DNA of 64,000 nucleotides from Marinoscillum pacificum (lineage in GTDB: Bacteria > Bacteroidota > Bacteroidia > Cytophagales > Cyclobacteriaceae). Made by a program: the position numbers and the translations under genes. The stretch covers positions 1 through 64,000 of the forward strand of contig NZ_JAMZMJ010000003.1 of NCBI RefSeq assembly GCF_024714495.1. The letters run 5' to 3'. The notes under the pieces were generated by a model. That model was not told the origin of the DNA, did not search any database, and saw only the letters and a program-made list of their open reading frames with translations. How positions within the stretch are numbered: the first letter of the stretch is position 1; each line of letters begins with the position of its first letter. This document shows positions 7,750 to 16,806 of the stretch, one piece after another.

Positions 7750-10700
7750 ATGGCAAGGATTCAGCAATACATTTGTTTCATTCTCTTCTCGGTTGGTCTT
7801 ACATTTTTTACCCACGGACAGGTAGAAGATGTTCGGTTCGAACAGTTGACCATTCGGCAGGGATTGACCAATGATCAGGTCAATTTTGTTTTTCAGGATC
7901 ATGATGGTTTTATCTGGATAGGAACTTTGTCCGGACTCAATCGATACGATGGTTATGAGGTGAAATCATTCTATCACGATGCTCATGATACGTTGAGTAT
8001 TGCCAGCAATACAGCCATGTGGATGAGCTACGGCCCTGATGGTAATCTTTGGGTGAAAAACTATGCGGGGATATCGGTATTTGATCCAGCTACAGAGATT
8101 TTTTCACACCCTCAATATTATTATGATTTATTGCAAACAGAACCTGCATATATCACCAAAATGGTGATGGATCACCATGGTACTTGTTGGTTCAATATAG
8201 AGAATCGTGGGCTCGTCGGTGTGGATAGCACCGATGCCTTGATTACCGCTTCCTATACAGAGGATGCGATAATTCCACTGATGTCATCGGCGGTTTCCGA
8301 TATGGCACTTGATGACTCTGGAAACTTGTGGATCATTCATCGATCTGGGATGGTAGAGGTTTTGAATACAGCGTCAAACAAGGTTATTCGGAAGTATGGC
8401 TTGTCACAGGAATTGCGAAAAATAGAGAATGCCTGGAAAATCGCTATTGATTCAGAATTTGATATGTGGGCATTTACCTCTGAAAATCCCATAGGAGTAT
8501 TTTACCTCAATACGAAAACAGGACAATCAAGAGTTTATGGCACTCCTGAACTCCAAAGCAATTTGGTGACCAGTGTGGTGCAGGCACAAGATGGTAAAAT
8601 ATGGGTTGGTGCGGATCATGGAGGTATCGTTATTATAAACAAGGTTACCGGCCAAAAGTCATATATTCTCAACGATTCTGATGATCCCAAATCATTGATC
8701 AATGACAATGTCAATACGTTGTTTCAGGATGTTAGTGGTGGGATTTGGGTTGGAACCATCAAAAGTGGATTGAGTTATTATCATCCAAATTCAAGCAGTT
8801 TTCATCATGTAAAATATGATCGGAAAGTCTCTGCATTCAACGATATGAGTTCCTTTGCAGAAACAAAGAAACATCATTTATGGATTGGTACTAATGGTAA
8901 AGGACTGCTGAAGTATGACCTGGCAGCCAATAAGTTTATTCCATTGGATACTGAGGTAAAGGCAAAACAACCATCCGTGGTGGTGAGTTTGTTGATGGAC
9001 TCTAACGACCGACTTTGGGTAGGTACTTATCTGGAAGGTCTTTATACCTATAAAAATGGTCGCTTAAGTAAGTTTGAATTCACAGATGATACAGGTGATT
9101 TAAGTATCTGGGAACTGTTTGAAGATTCTAATGGCAACATTTGGATTGGAACGTTGAACCGAGGTGTTTTTCGATATGACCCAGAGACAAAGGGCACCTT
9201 GCAAATCAGCATGGAAAATGGCTTGATGGCCAATTATGTAACCAGCATCGAGGAAGATATCGCTGGAAATATCTGGTTGGCTACTGGTAACGGATTGACA
9301 CAGTTTAATCCACGTAGCGGAGAATTAAACACATTCTTTGAAAGCAATTCCGACCTCACCAATAATTCGATTATTTCCTTAAAAGCACAGGGTAATGTGC
9401 TTTGGGTGGGTACCCTGGACGGCTTGAATAAACTTGATTTAAACAGCCAGGAAATCTCTGTTTTTAGGAAGTCAGATGGGATTTCTTCCAATATAGTGAT
9501 GTCAATCGAAGAAGATCGGTTAGGAAGTCTATGGTTGGGAACAGATCATGGAATCACTAAAGTGTCACTTTCGGAAGAGGAGCAATATTCTTTTCAAACC
9601 TTTGCGGTTTCTGATGGACTACAAGCAGAAAATTTTACAGAGGACGCCAGTTTTCAAACCTCTGACGGACAGTTGATTTTCGCTGGTCAGAATGGTTTCA
9701 ATAGTTTTGACCCGCAGGATATCTCCATTGACCGTACTCCGCCTAAAGTTCTTTTGACCAGTATCTCCGTCGACAATCAACCATTGATAGCAGGTGCCGA
9801 ATTAAACGGAAGAGTTGTTTTAAAAAAATCAATACAGCACACTGCTCGCCTGGAATTTGAACATGATGAAAACTCACTCTCGTTTGAGTACCTGGCGCTT
9901 TCTTTTTTCCAATCGGGTAACCTGCGCTATCAGTATATGCTGGAAGGTTTTGATCAGACCTGGTTAAATGCTTCTGCAGACTTACGAAAGGTTAACTACA
10001 CCAATCTGGATTATGGTAATTATTCCTTTAAAGTACGTGCCTCCACTGGCGCTAACTCCTGGACTGAGCCAACATCGTTGAGTATTACCATTCATCCTCC
10101 ATTTTGGGAAACACCATGGGCTTTTGCTATTTACATTGTATTGATAGTCTGTGTATTATTCATAACGAGAAGTTATATCGTAGAAAGAGAGCGTCTCAAA
10201 GCCAGGATTGAAAGTGAACGCAAAGAAGTGGAGCGTCAACATCAGATGGATATGATGAAAATTAAGTTTTTCACAAATATCAGCCACGAGTTCCGAACAC
10301 CACTTTCATTGATATTGACACCCATTGAGCGGATGATCAATGATCCCGAACGTGTGAAGCGCGGAGAGTTGACGATGGTTCAGCGCAATGCCAAGCGTTT
10401 GATGACTTTGGTGAATCAGTTGTTGGATTTTCGTAAAATGGAGGCCAATCAACACACCTTGAGTCAATCGAGTGGTGACATTGTCACTTTCTTACAGGAT
10501 GTGATTGATTCATTTAGTGATTGGTCCAAGGAAAAGGATATTCCGGTGGTGTTTAAAAGCGACTTAAAGAGCTTTTACACCTTTTTCGATAAGGATAAGA
10601 TGGAGAAGATCATGTTCAACTTGCTCTCCAATGCCTTTAAGTTCACCATGTCCGGCGGGAGAATTACCGTAGATTTTGAATTGCATCGTGATGCGAATGG

Positions 10701-11802
10701 CACTCATGCCTTGATAGCTGTAGCTGATACCGGAATTGGTATTCCAAATGAGAAGTTGGATTTGGTGTTCAATAGATTCTTTCAAAATGAGATTCCTGGC
10801 GATATGATCAATAATGGAACCGGTATCGGATTGTCGATAACTAAGGAATTTGTAGAACTACACAAGGGAACAATCACCGTCGACAGTAAAGAAAATATGG
10901 GAACGACGTTCACCATTGATTTGCCACTGAAAGAAATCAACTCTGATGAAGACCTGGCGGATGAGCTGGTGAAGGAGTTGGCAGAGTCATTTGCTAAACC
11001 GGAGGTAGAGGAGGTAGAAAATAGAGAGGAGTTGCCTACTGTTTTGTTGGTGGAAGATAACTTCGATTTCAGATTCTATTTGAAAGACAACCTGAAGCAG
11101 TATTACAATATCAAAGTAGCGTCCAATGGAAAGGAAGCCTGGAAATCATTGATGACCAAAGCGCCGGATATTGTAATTACTGATGTAATGATGCCTGTGA
11201 TGGATGGGTTGGAGCTTTGTGAAAAGATTAAATCCGATCCGCGCACGCTGCAGATTCCTGTAATCATGTTGACTGCACAAAGTAGCGACAGGCACCGTAT
11301 TCAGGGACTGGAAGCGGGTGCTATCGAGTATATATCCAAGCCTTTCAACTTTGAGATTCTCCTCAGCAGCATCAATAGTGCCTTGAAATTCCAGAAGCGG
11401 GTACAGGAATCTGGCAATCGGGTGGACCCAACTCCTAAAGAGGCAGAAGTCGTTTCTCTTGATGATCAGCTTATTGCCAAAGCAGTGTTGCTCGTAGAAG
11501 AGAATATGTCCAATTCGGAGTTCTCCGTTGAAGACTTGAGTCATGAATTGGGCTACAGCCGCGGACATTTCTACCAAAAGATCCTACGACTTACAGGTCA
11601 AACCCCAATTGATTTCATTCGAAATCTTCGAATGAAGCGTGCCGCAGATCTGTTGCAAAGAAGTCAGCTCAATGTTTCAGAAGTAGCCTATAAAGTAGGG
11701 TATAACAATCCGAAGCTCTTCAGTAGGTATTTCAAATCCATCTACAACATGTATCCGTCAGAGTTTAGGACACATTCTGACAAATCTGCCAACACAAATT
11801 AG
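7750..11802 (+). CDS. Hybrid two-component system sensor-regulator (HTCS)
   Basis: One-protein signalling system of about 1350 residues spanning the inner membrane. In order: signal peptide; about 700 residues of two-component-regulator propeller repeats (many xxIWIGT and LWVGT strands) and a Y_Y_Y domain in the periplasm; a membrane helix near 795-815; HisKA with phospho-acceptor His846 in ISHEFRTP; HATPase (N, G1 and G2 boxes, ADTGIGIP); a receiver domain with Asp1145 in ITDVMMP; and a C-terminal AraC-type DNA-binding domain. HTCS proteins bind oligosaccharide in the periplasm and switch on the adjacent PUL. Here the targets should be the SusC operon downstream and probably the divergent fucosidase operon. 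ATG 7750 is chosen over TTG 7735. Confidence 0.95.
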   Translation: MARIQQYICFILFSVGLTFFTHGQVEDVRFEQLTIRQGLTNDQVNFVFQDHDGFIWIGTLSGLNRYDGYEVKSFYHDAHDTLSIASNTAMWMSYGPDGNLWVKNYAGISVFDPATEIFSHPQYYYDLLQTEPAYITKMVMDHHGTCWFNIENRGLVGVDSTDALITASYTEDAIIPLMSSAVSDMALDDSGNLWIIHRSGMVEVLNTASNKVIRKYGLSQELRKIENAWKIAIDSEFDMWAFTSENPIGVFYLNTKTGQSRVYGTPELQSNLVTSVVQAQDGKIWVGADHGGIVIINKVTGQKSYILNDSDDPKSLINDNVNTLFQDVSGGIWVGTIKSGLSYYHPNSSSFHHVKYDRKVSAFNDMSSFAETKKHHLWIGTNGKGLLKYDLAANKFIPLDTEVKAKQPSVVVSLLMDSNDRLWVGTYLEGLYTYKNGRLSKFEFTDDTGDLSIWELFEDSNGNIWIGTLNRGVFRYDPETKGTLQISMENGLMANYVTSIEEDIAGNIWLATGNGLTQFNPRSGELNTFFESNSDLTNNSIISLKAQGNVLWVGTLDGLNKLDLNSQEISVFRKSDGISSNIVMSIEEDRLGSLWLGTDHGITKVSLSEEEQYSFQTFAVSDGLQAENFTEDASFQTSDGQLIFAGQNGFNSFDPQDISIDRTPPKVLLTSISVDNQPLIAGAELNGRVVLKKSIQHTARLEFEHDENSLSFEYLALSFFQSGNLRYQYMLEGFDQTWLNASADLRKVNYTNLDYGNYSFKVRASTGANSWTEPTSLSITIHPPFWETPWAFAIYIVLIVCVLFITRSYIVERERLKARIESERKEVERQHQMDMMKIKFFTNISHEFRTPLSLILTPIERMINDPERVKRGELTMVQRNAKRLMTLVNQLLDFRKMEANQHTLSQSSGDIVTFLQDVIDSFSDWSKEKDIPVVFKSDLKSFYTFFDKDKMEKIMFNLLSNAFKFTMSGGRITVDFELHRDANGTHALIAVADTGIGIPNEKLDLVFNRFFQNEIPGDMINNGTGIGLSITKEFVELHKGTITVDSKENMGTTFTIDLPLKEINSDEDLADELVKELAESFAKPEVEEVENREELPTVLLVEDNFDFRFYLKDNLKQYYNIKVASNGKEAWKSLMTKAPDIVITDVMMPVMDGLELCEKIKSDPRTLQIPVIMLTAQSSDRHRIQGLEAGAIEYISKPFNFEILLSSINSALKFQKRVQESGNRVDPTPKEAEVVSLDDQLIAKAVLLVEENMSNSEFSVEDLSHELGYSRGHFYQKILRLTGQTPIDFIRNLRMKRAADLLQRSQLNVSEVAYKVGYNNPKLFSRYFKSIYNMYPSEFRTHSDKSANTN

Positions 11803-11837
11803 ATAAAACATGCCCTCAGGTAACAAAAGTTACCTCT

Positions 11838-11872
11838 AAAAGGCCTTTAAAATACGTTTAAAGGCCTTTTTT
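11838..11872 (+). terminator. Intrinsic terminator after the HTCS gene
   Basis: Perfect 14-base stem (AAAAGGCCTTTAAA and its complement at 11857-11870) with a 5-base loop and a T-run. It isolates the regulator from the SusC operon. The palindromic A/T flanks could work in both directions. Confidence 0.9.
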
Positions 11873-12035
11873 ATGTCTCCTGACATTTTTGTACCCAAAT
11901 CAGACGAAATCTACACCACGGTGGAAAACGATTGCAAGTAACATTGAAAATCATTTAATGAAATCCCCTTTGGGAATCGCTTAATTGACAATCAATCAAA
12001 CAAGTACACCTAATTATGATAAAAATTCAAAAAGT

Positions 12036-15000
12036 ATGAAGAGAAATTACCTAATTGGAAAAGAACAGGGGCTTGCATTGTGGAATTCCACAATGAAGGC
12101 GCTGTTTGGCCTGATGGTTCTGTTCATGGGATATCATTCTCAAGCACAGGGTCAGGTGATCACGGGTAGGATCGTTGATTCGGAAACGAACGAGACTATA
12201 CCGGGTGCAACCATTCTGGTGAAAGGAACTCAGAATGGAGCCATTTCAGATATGGATGGAAACTTTAGACTGGAATTACAACCAGGTCAGGAAGAAGTGC
12301 TAGTCATCTCTTTTGTGGGTTACAAAACTGCTGAAGTACCAGTGGTTGGAAAGAGCACTGTGGAAGTGAGCCTTATGATGGATGTGGAAGCGCTGGAAGA
12401 GGTGGTAGTAGTCGGTTATGGTACGCAGAAGAAAGCGCTGAATACTGGTGCCAATTTGCAAGTATCAGGTGACGACATTCAAAAGTTAAGTACGACCAAC
12501 GCTTTGCAAGGTTTGCAAGGACAAACCCCAGGTGTACAGCTTTCCTCTACTTCAGGTCAACCGGGTTCTGGTATGCGAGTAGTTATTCGTGGAGCTGGAT
12601 CACTAAGTGGTTCTGGACCTCTCTATGTAGTAGATGGGGTTTTGACTGGAGATGTATCGTATCTGAACCCAGCGGATATTGCTTCTGTAGATATCTTAAA
12701 AGATGCAGCTTCAGCAGCAATCTACGGTTCGCAGGCAGCAAATGGAGTGGTTCTTATCACCACCAAAAAAGGTTCCGCAGGCAAGACAAGAATCACTTTT
12801 GACTCTTATTATGGTGTACAGAATGTCGCTAGAAAAGCGGATATGTTGAACTCAAGAGAGTACGCAACCATCATGAATGAAGCAGCGGTTAATGCTGGTA
12901 AGCTTCCATACTTCACCAACGCAGAGATTGATTCTTTAGCAAATGGCGCTAATACCAATTGGATGGATGAAATGTTTGTAGATAATGCAGTGACACAAAA
13001 CTATGCGCTGGGATTCTCTGGTGGGTCAGAAAACTCAACATTCTCAACCTCACTGTCATACACGGGTCAGGAAGGTATTGTTGGTGGTGCTGAATTGTCG
13101 AATTATGAGCGTTATGGTTTCCGTATCAATTCAGAAAGAACTTTATTGGATGGTTTCTTAACCATTGGTGAGAACCTGACATTTGCTTATACCAATAGCA
13201 ATGGTGTTGGGGTAGGAAATCAGTACAACAACTCGTTAAGATCTGCTTTCAATACCAGCCCATTCTTGCCGATGTATGACTCATTAGGCAACTTCTATGA
13301 CAACAGTTACTCTACCTGGTACAATGGGGAGTCTAACCCATATGCAGCCATGGTTTACAATAACCAAAATGAGAACAATGGTCAAAAGCTATTGGGAAAC
13401 ATTTACGCAGAGATCAAGCCTATGAAAGGGTTGAGCATCAAATCTCGTTTGGGTGTTGACTATTATGCAAATGAAGGGCATTCCTATTCTCCGGAATATA
13501 CATTGTCTATTTACTCATTTAGAAACTACACAGAAGTTGGTCAAAGCATGTCAAAAGGCAGATCGCTACTTTGGGACAACTGGGCAAGCTATGACCTGAA
13601 CCTTTCAGATCATGGAGTTTCCTTTATGTTGGGTTCTTCCATGTACCAGTTCCAGGGTTCCTCTATGTACACTGCCAATAGAGATGCGGTATTCAGTGAT
13701 TTGGAGCATGCTTACATCAACAATACGACGAACACTAATGGAGCGAATATTTCCATCAATGGAACAGGAGACAATCCAGATAATAGATTGTCATATTTCG
13801 CAAGAGTGAATTACAACTTCCAGGAGAAGTACTTATTGAATGCGACATTTAGAGCAGATGGATCTTCTCGATTTGCAGCTGGTAACCAATGGGGTTATTT
13901 CCCTTCAGTAAGCGCTGGATGGGTGGCAACAGAAGAAGGGTTCTTGAGATCCAATGATGTCATTCGTTTCTTAAAAGTAAGAGCGAGCTGGGGACAAGTA
14001 GGTAATCAGAATGTTGGTGCTTATCAATACCTCGCTCCAATCGCTACCATGAACACTAACTACGTGTTTGGAGTGGAAGAAGGTACCTTGACATCAGGTG
14101 CATATCCAAACCGATTAGCAAACCCTGATCTTCAGTGGGAGACAGCTGAGCAGTTAAACATAGGTTTTGATTCAAGACTGATCACTGGTGGCTTGAATTT
14201 AAGCATAGACTGGTACAGAAAAATCAATAAAGATTGGTTGATCGTTGCTCCAGTTTTAGCCACTGCAGGAGCCGATGCACCATACATTAATGGTGGTGAT
14301 GTGGTGAACACTGGTTTAGAAATGGCCTTGAGTTACAATGGCAACTATGGAGATGTGTTCTACTCTGTTGGAATCAATGGATCATACAATCAAAATGAAG
14401 TAGGAGAAATCCCAACAAGTGATGGAATTATTCATGGGGCTTCCAACCAGTTGTTCGACAACTCATTGGAATTCTATCGTGCACAGAGTGGTTTCCCAAT
14501 CGGATACTTCTGGGGATTAGAAACAGACGGTATTTTCCAAAACGAAGCTGAAGTGGCTGCACATTCTACAGGTGAAGGATTGATTCAGCCTGATGCCCGA
14601 CCTGGAGATGTACGGTATGTGGATCAAAATGGTGATGGCATCATCAATGACGAGGATAGAATTGAGGTAGGTAATCCAAACCCTGACTTCATCTTTGGGT
14701 TCAATGTTTCAGTGGACTACAAAGGTTTTGATTTCTCCGTGTTAGGTTCTGGTGTTGCTGGAAACCAGATTGTTCAGTCTTACAGAAACCATGCTAATCA
14801 ATATTCGAATTACACGTCTGAGATTTTAGATAGATGGCATGGTGAGGGAACTTCCAATAGCATGCCTCGTGTGACTGAAAATGGGTCTAACTGGACACAG
14901 TTCTCCGATTTATATATTAAAGATGGCGATTACTTGCGCATCAGTAATGTGACAGTAGGTTATGACTTTAAGAATCTATTGAACAACAGCGAGGCATTCG

Positions 15001-15182
15001 GAAAGTTAAGAGTGTATGCTTCTGCTTTGAACTTGTTCACTTTCACTAGTTACACAGGCATGGATCCGGAAATCGGATATGGAATAGACAATGGAGAAAC
15101 GGATAGATTTTCTTCTGGTGTAGATCTGGGATACTATCCAAGACCTAGAACCTTCATGGTCGGATTAAATGTGTCATTCTAA
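12036..15182 (+). CDS. susC: SusC/RagA-type TonB-dependent receptor
   Basis: Outer-membrane transporter that imports glycan fragments with its SusD partner using TonB energy. After a signal peptide ending near HSQAQ there is a carboxypeptidase-D-like domain (VITGRIVDSETNETIPGA). A TonB box region (EEVVVVGYGTQKK), a plug domain (GVQLSSTSGQPGSGMRVVIRG, YVVDGV) and a beta-barrel of about 800 residues follow, ending in aromatic F (MVGLNVSF). ATG 12036 gives a normal signal peptide; the TTG at 11985 would add 17 unlikely residues. It starts the main rightward operon, with SusD 13 bases downstream. The position after the HTCS implies xyloglucan oligosaccharides as cargo. Confidence 0.95.
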   Translation: MKRNYLIGKEQGLALWNSTMKALFGLMVLFMGYHSQAQGQVITGRIVDSETNETIPGATILVKGTQNGAISDMDGNFRLELQPGQEEVLVISFVGYKTAEVPVVGKSTVEVSLMMDVEALEEVVVVGYGTQKKALNTGANLQVSGDDIQKLSTTNALQGLQGQTPGVQLSSTSGQPGSGMRVVIRGAGSLSGSGPLYVVDGVLTGDVSYLNPADIASVDILKDAASAAIYGSQAANGVVLITTKKGSAGKTRITFDSYYGVQNVARKADMLNSREYATIMNEAAVNAGKLPYFTNAEIDSLANGANTNWMDEMFVDNAVTQNYALGFSGGSENSTFSTSLSYTGQEGIVGGAELSNYERYGFRINSERTLLDGFLTIGENLTFAYTNSNGVGVGNQYNNSLRSAFNTSPFLPMYDSLGNFYDNSYSTWYNGESNPYAAMVYNNQNENNGQKLLGNIYAEIKPMKGLSIKSRLGVDYYANEGHSYSPEYTLSIYSFRNYTEVGQSMSKGRSLLWDNWASYDLNLSDHGVSFMLGSSMYQFQGSSMYTANRDAVFSDLEHAYINNTTNTNGANISINGTGDNPDNRLSYFARVNYNFQEKYLLNATFRADGSSRFAAGNQWGYFPSVSAGWVATEEGFLRSNDVIRFLKVRASWGQVGNQNVGAYQYLAPIATMNTNYVFGVEEGTLTSGAYPNRLANPDLQWETAEQLNIGFDSRLITGGLNLSIDWYRKINKDWLIVAPVLATAGADAPYINGGDVVNTGLEMALSYNGNYGDVFYSVGINGSYNQNEVGEIPTSDGIIHGASNQLFDNSLEFYRAQSGFPIGYFWGLETDGIFQNEAEVAAHSTGEGLIQPDARPGDVRYVDQNGDGIINDEDRIEVGNPNPDFIFGFNVSVDYKGFDFSVLGSGVAGNQIVQSYRNHANQYSNYTSEILDRWHGEGTSNSMPRVTENGSNWTQFSDLYIKDGDYLRISNVTVGYDFKNLLNNSEAFGKLRVYASALNLFTFTSYTGMDPEIGYGIDNGETDRFSSGVDLGYYPRPRTFMVGLNVSF

Positions 15183-15195
15183 AACCAACTCAAAA

Positions 15196-16782
15196 ATGAA
15201 AACTATTAAGATATTAATCGTTGCGGTAGCTACTTTGGGTTTGGTAAGTTGTGAGGACTTCCTGACAACCGAACCATTGACTACAGTGACAGATGCTAAC
15301 TATTACAAAACGCCTGGTGATGCATACACTGCATTAGTAGGATGTTACGATGGTTTACAAACCATCTGGGCGGGAGGTATTGCACTTCCATTGGCTAGTG
15401 AAATCATGTCAGACAATTGCTACGGAGGCTTTGGTGCATCTGATGCTTATAATTTCCAGGCAATTGATGAGTTTGATTTGTCAAGAGCACCTTCTTATCA
15501 GAATTTGTATGGTGATAACTGGTCGGCTTATTATGAAGCCGTGTACAGATGTAACATTTTGTTATCAAAAATGGACCAGATTGAATGGGGAACGGAAGAA
15601 AATCTTCGTCCAATCTACGAAGCGGAAACGCGATTCATTAGAGCATATTTATACTTCGATATGGTTAGACTTTGGGGGAATATCCCATTGCTGACTGAAG
15701 CTTCTACTGAGAATTTACCACAGTCAGACCCAACTGCAGTCTATCAGTTGATCGCTGAAGATCTGGTTTTTGCAGCTCAGAATCTAGAAGGTACACCTTA
15801 TACTTCGCAAGCGCAAGCAACTTATGGACGAGTAACCAAATGGGCAGCTGAGGCATTGATCGGACGGGTGTATTTGTATTACACAGGTTATTATGGTCAG
15901 CCTGATTTAGCAGGAGTTGTTAGTCAGTCAGATGCCTTGGCTTTTTTGGAAGATGTGATTAGCAATGGTGGTTTTGGCCTGGTTGAAAACTTTGCTAACC
16001 TATGGCCAGCAGCTTCAGGATCTGATTATGTTGGAGAAGACAATCAAGAGACTGTTTTTGCCATCAAATACACTTATACAAGTGATTACAATGGCAACAC
16101 TGATGGAAACCATTGGTTGGTCATGTTCGGAATGCGTGAGCAGTCGTTCTTCCCTTATGGCAATGGCTGGGGTGGAGGTACGGTTAGTCCTAAGCTGTGG
16201 AATGCTTATGCTGACGAAGACAGCCGAAAAGTAGCTTCTATTATCTCTGTTGATGATGAAGGATTCGACTTTGACGTAGATCGTCAGAGAGAATATACTG
16301 GTTACTACAACAAAAAATATACACCTATGTCTGATGAAGATGGTAATAGTGTAGCTGTAGAGTTAGGTGGTACGAACTTCATGATTGGTCAGTTTCAGGA
16401 TTATGTGTCTATTCGTTATTCAGATGTATTGTTAATGGCAGCTGAGCTAGGTAGCGCCAATGCCCAATCATACTTTGATATGGTTCGTCAGCGCGCATTG
16501 GGTGATGCCTTTACAGCATTGTCACCAACTAAAGCTAATATCCTGCAAGAGCGTTACCTTGAATTTGCTCTGGAAGGCTTGCGTTACTACGATTTACTCC
16601 GTCAGGGATTGGATGTAACTGCTGCTGCTATTGCTGAGGAAACTACACTGTTAAGTGCAGGGAATGCAGAGACTAAATCAATTTCTTCTGCAGATTTTAT
16701 GGAAACTCAAGGACTTCAGCAGATACCTAATACACAGATTACATTATCCAGTGGGGTGCTTAAGCAAAATGCCGGCTGGTAA
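15196..16782 (+). CDS. susD: SusD/RagB-type surface glycan-binding lipoprotein
   Basis: 528-residue lipoprotein with lipobox LGLVSC, followed by EDFLTTEPLTTVTDANYY, the usual SusD opening. The helical TPR-like core includes ETRFIRAYLYFDMVRLWGNIPL and ends with the typical C-terminal ERYLEFALEGLRYYDLLRQG block. SusD proteins cap the extracellular face of SusC and bind the incoming glycan. ATG 15196 is chosen because it puts the lipoprotein signal first; an upstream start would overlap susC. It is co-transcribed with SusC and the binding protein downstream. Confidence 0.95.
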   Translation: MKTIKILIVAVATLGLVSCEDFLTTEPLTTVTDANYYKTPGDAYTALVGCYDGLQTIWAGGIALPLASEIMSDNCYGGFGASDAYNFQAIDEFDLSRAPSYQNLYGDNWSAYYEAVYRCNILLSKMDQIEWGTEENLRPIYEAETRFIRAYLYFDMVRLWGNIPLLTEASTENLPQSDPTAVYQLIAEDLVFAAQNLEGTPYTSQAQATYGRVTKWAAEALIGRVYLYYTGYYGQPDLAGVVSQSDALAFLEDVISNGGFGLVENFANLWPAASGSDYVGEDNQETVFAIKYTYTSDYNGNTDGNHWLVMFGMREQSFFPYGNGWGGGTVSPKLWNAYADEDSRKVASIISVDDEGFDFDVDRQREYTGYYNKKYTPMSDEDGNSVAVELGGTNFMIGQFQDYVSIRYSDVLLMAAELGSANAQSYFDMVRQRALGDAFTALSPTKANILQERYLEFALEGLRYYDLLRQGLDVTAAAIAEETTLLSAGNAETKSISSADFMETQGLQQIPNTQITLSSGVLKQNAGW

Positions 16783-16806
16783 TCAAAGACACAAAAAAGC
16801 ATTGAC

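Noticed and set aside
11921-11937. ACGATTGCAAG upstream of the first susC, resembling half of the CAATCGATTG operator
   Set aside because: Only one half-site is present and there is no palindrome. The xyloglucan operon is next to its own HTCS, so LacI control is not supported.
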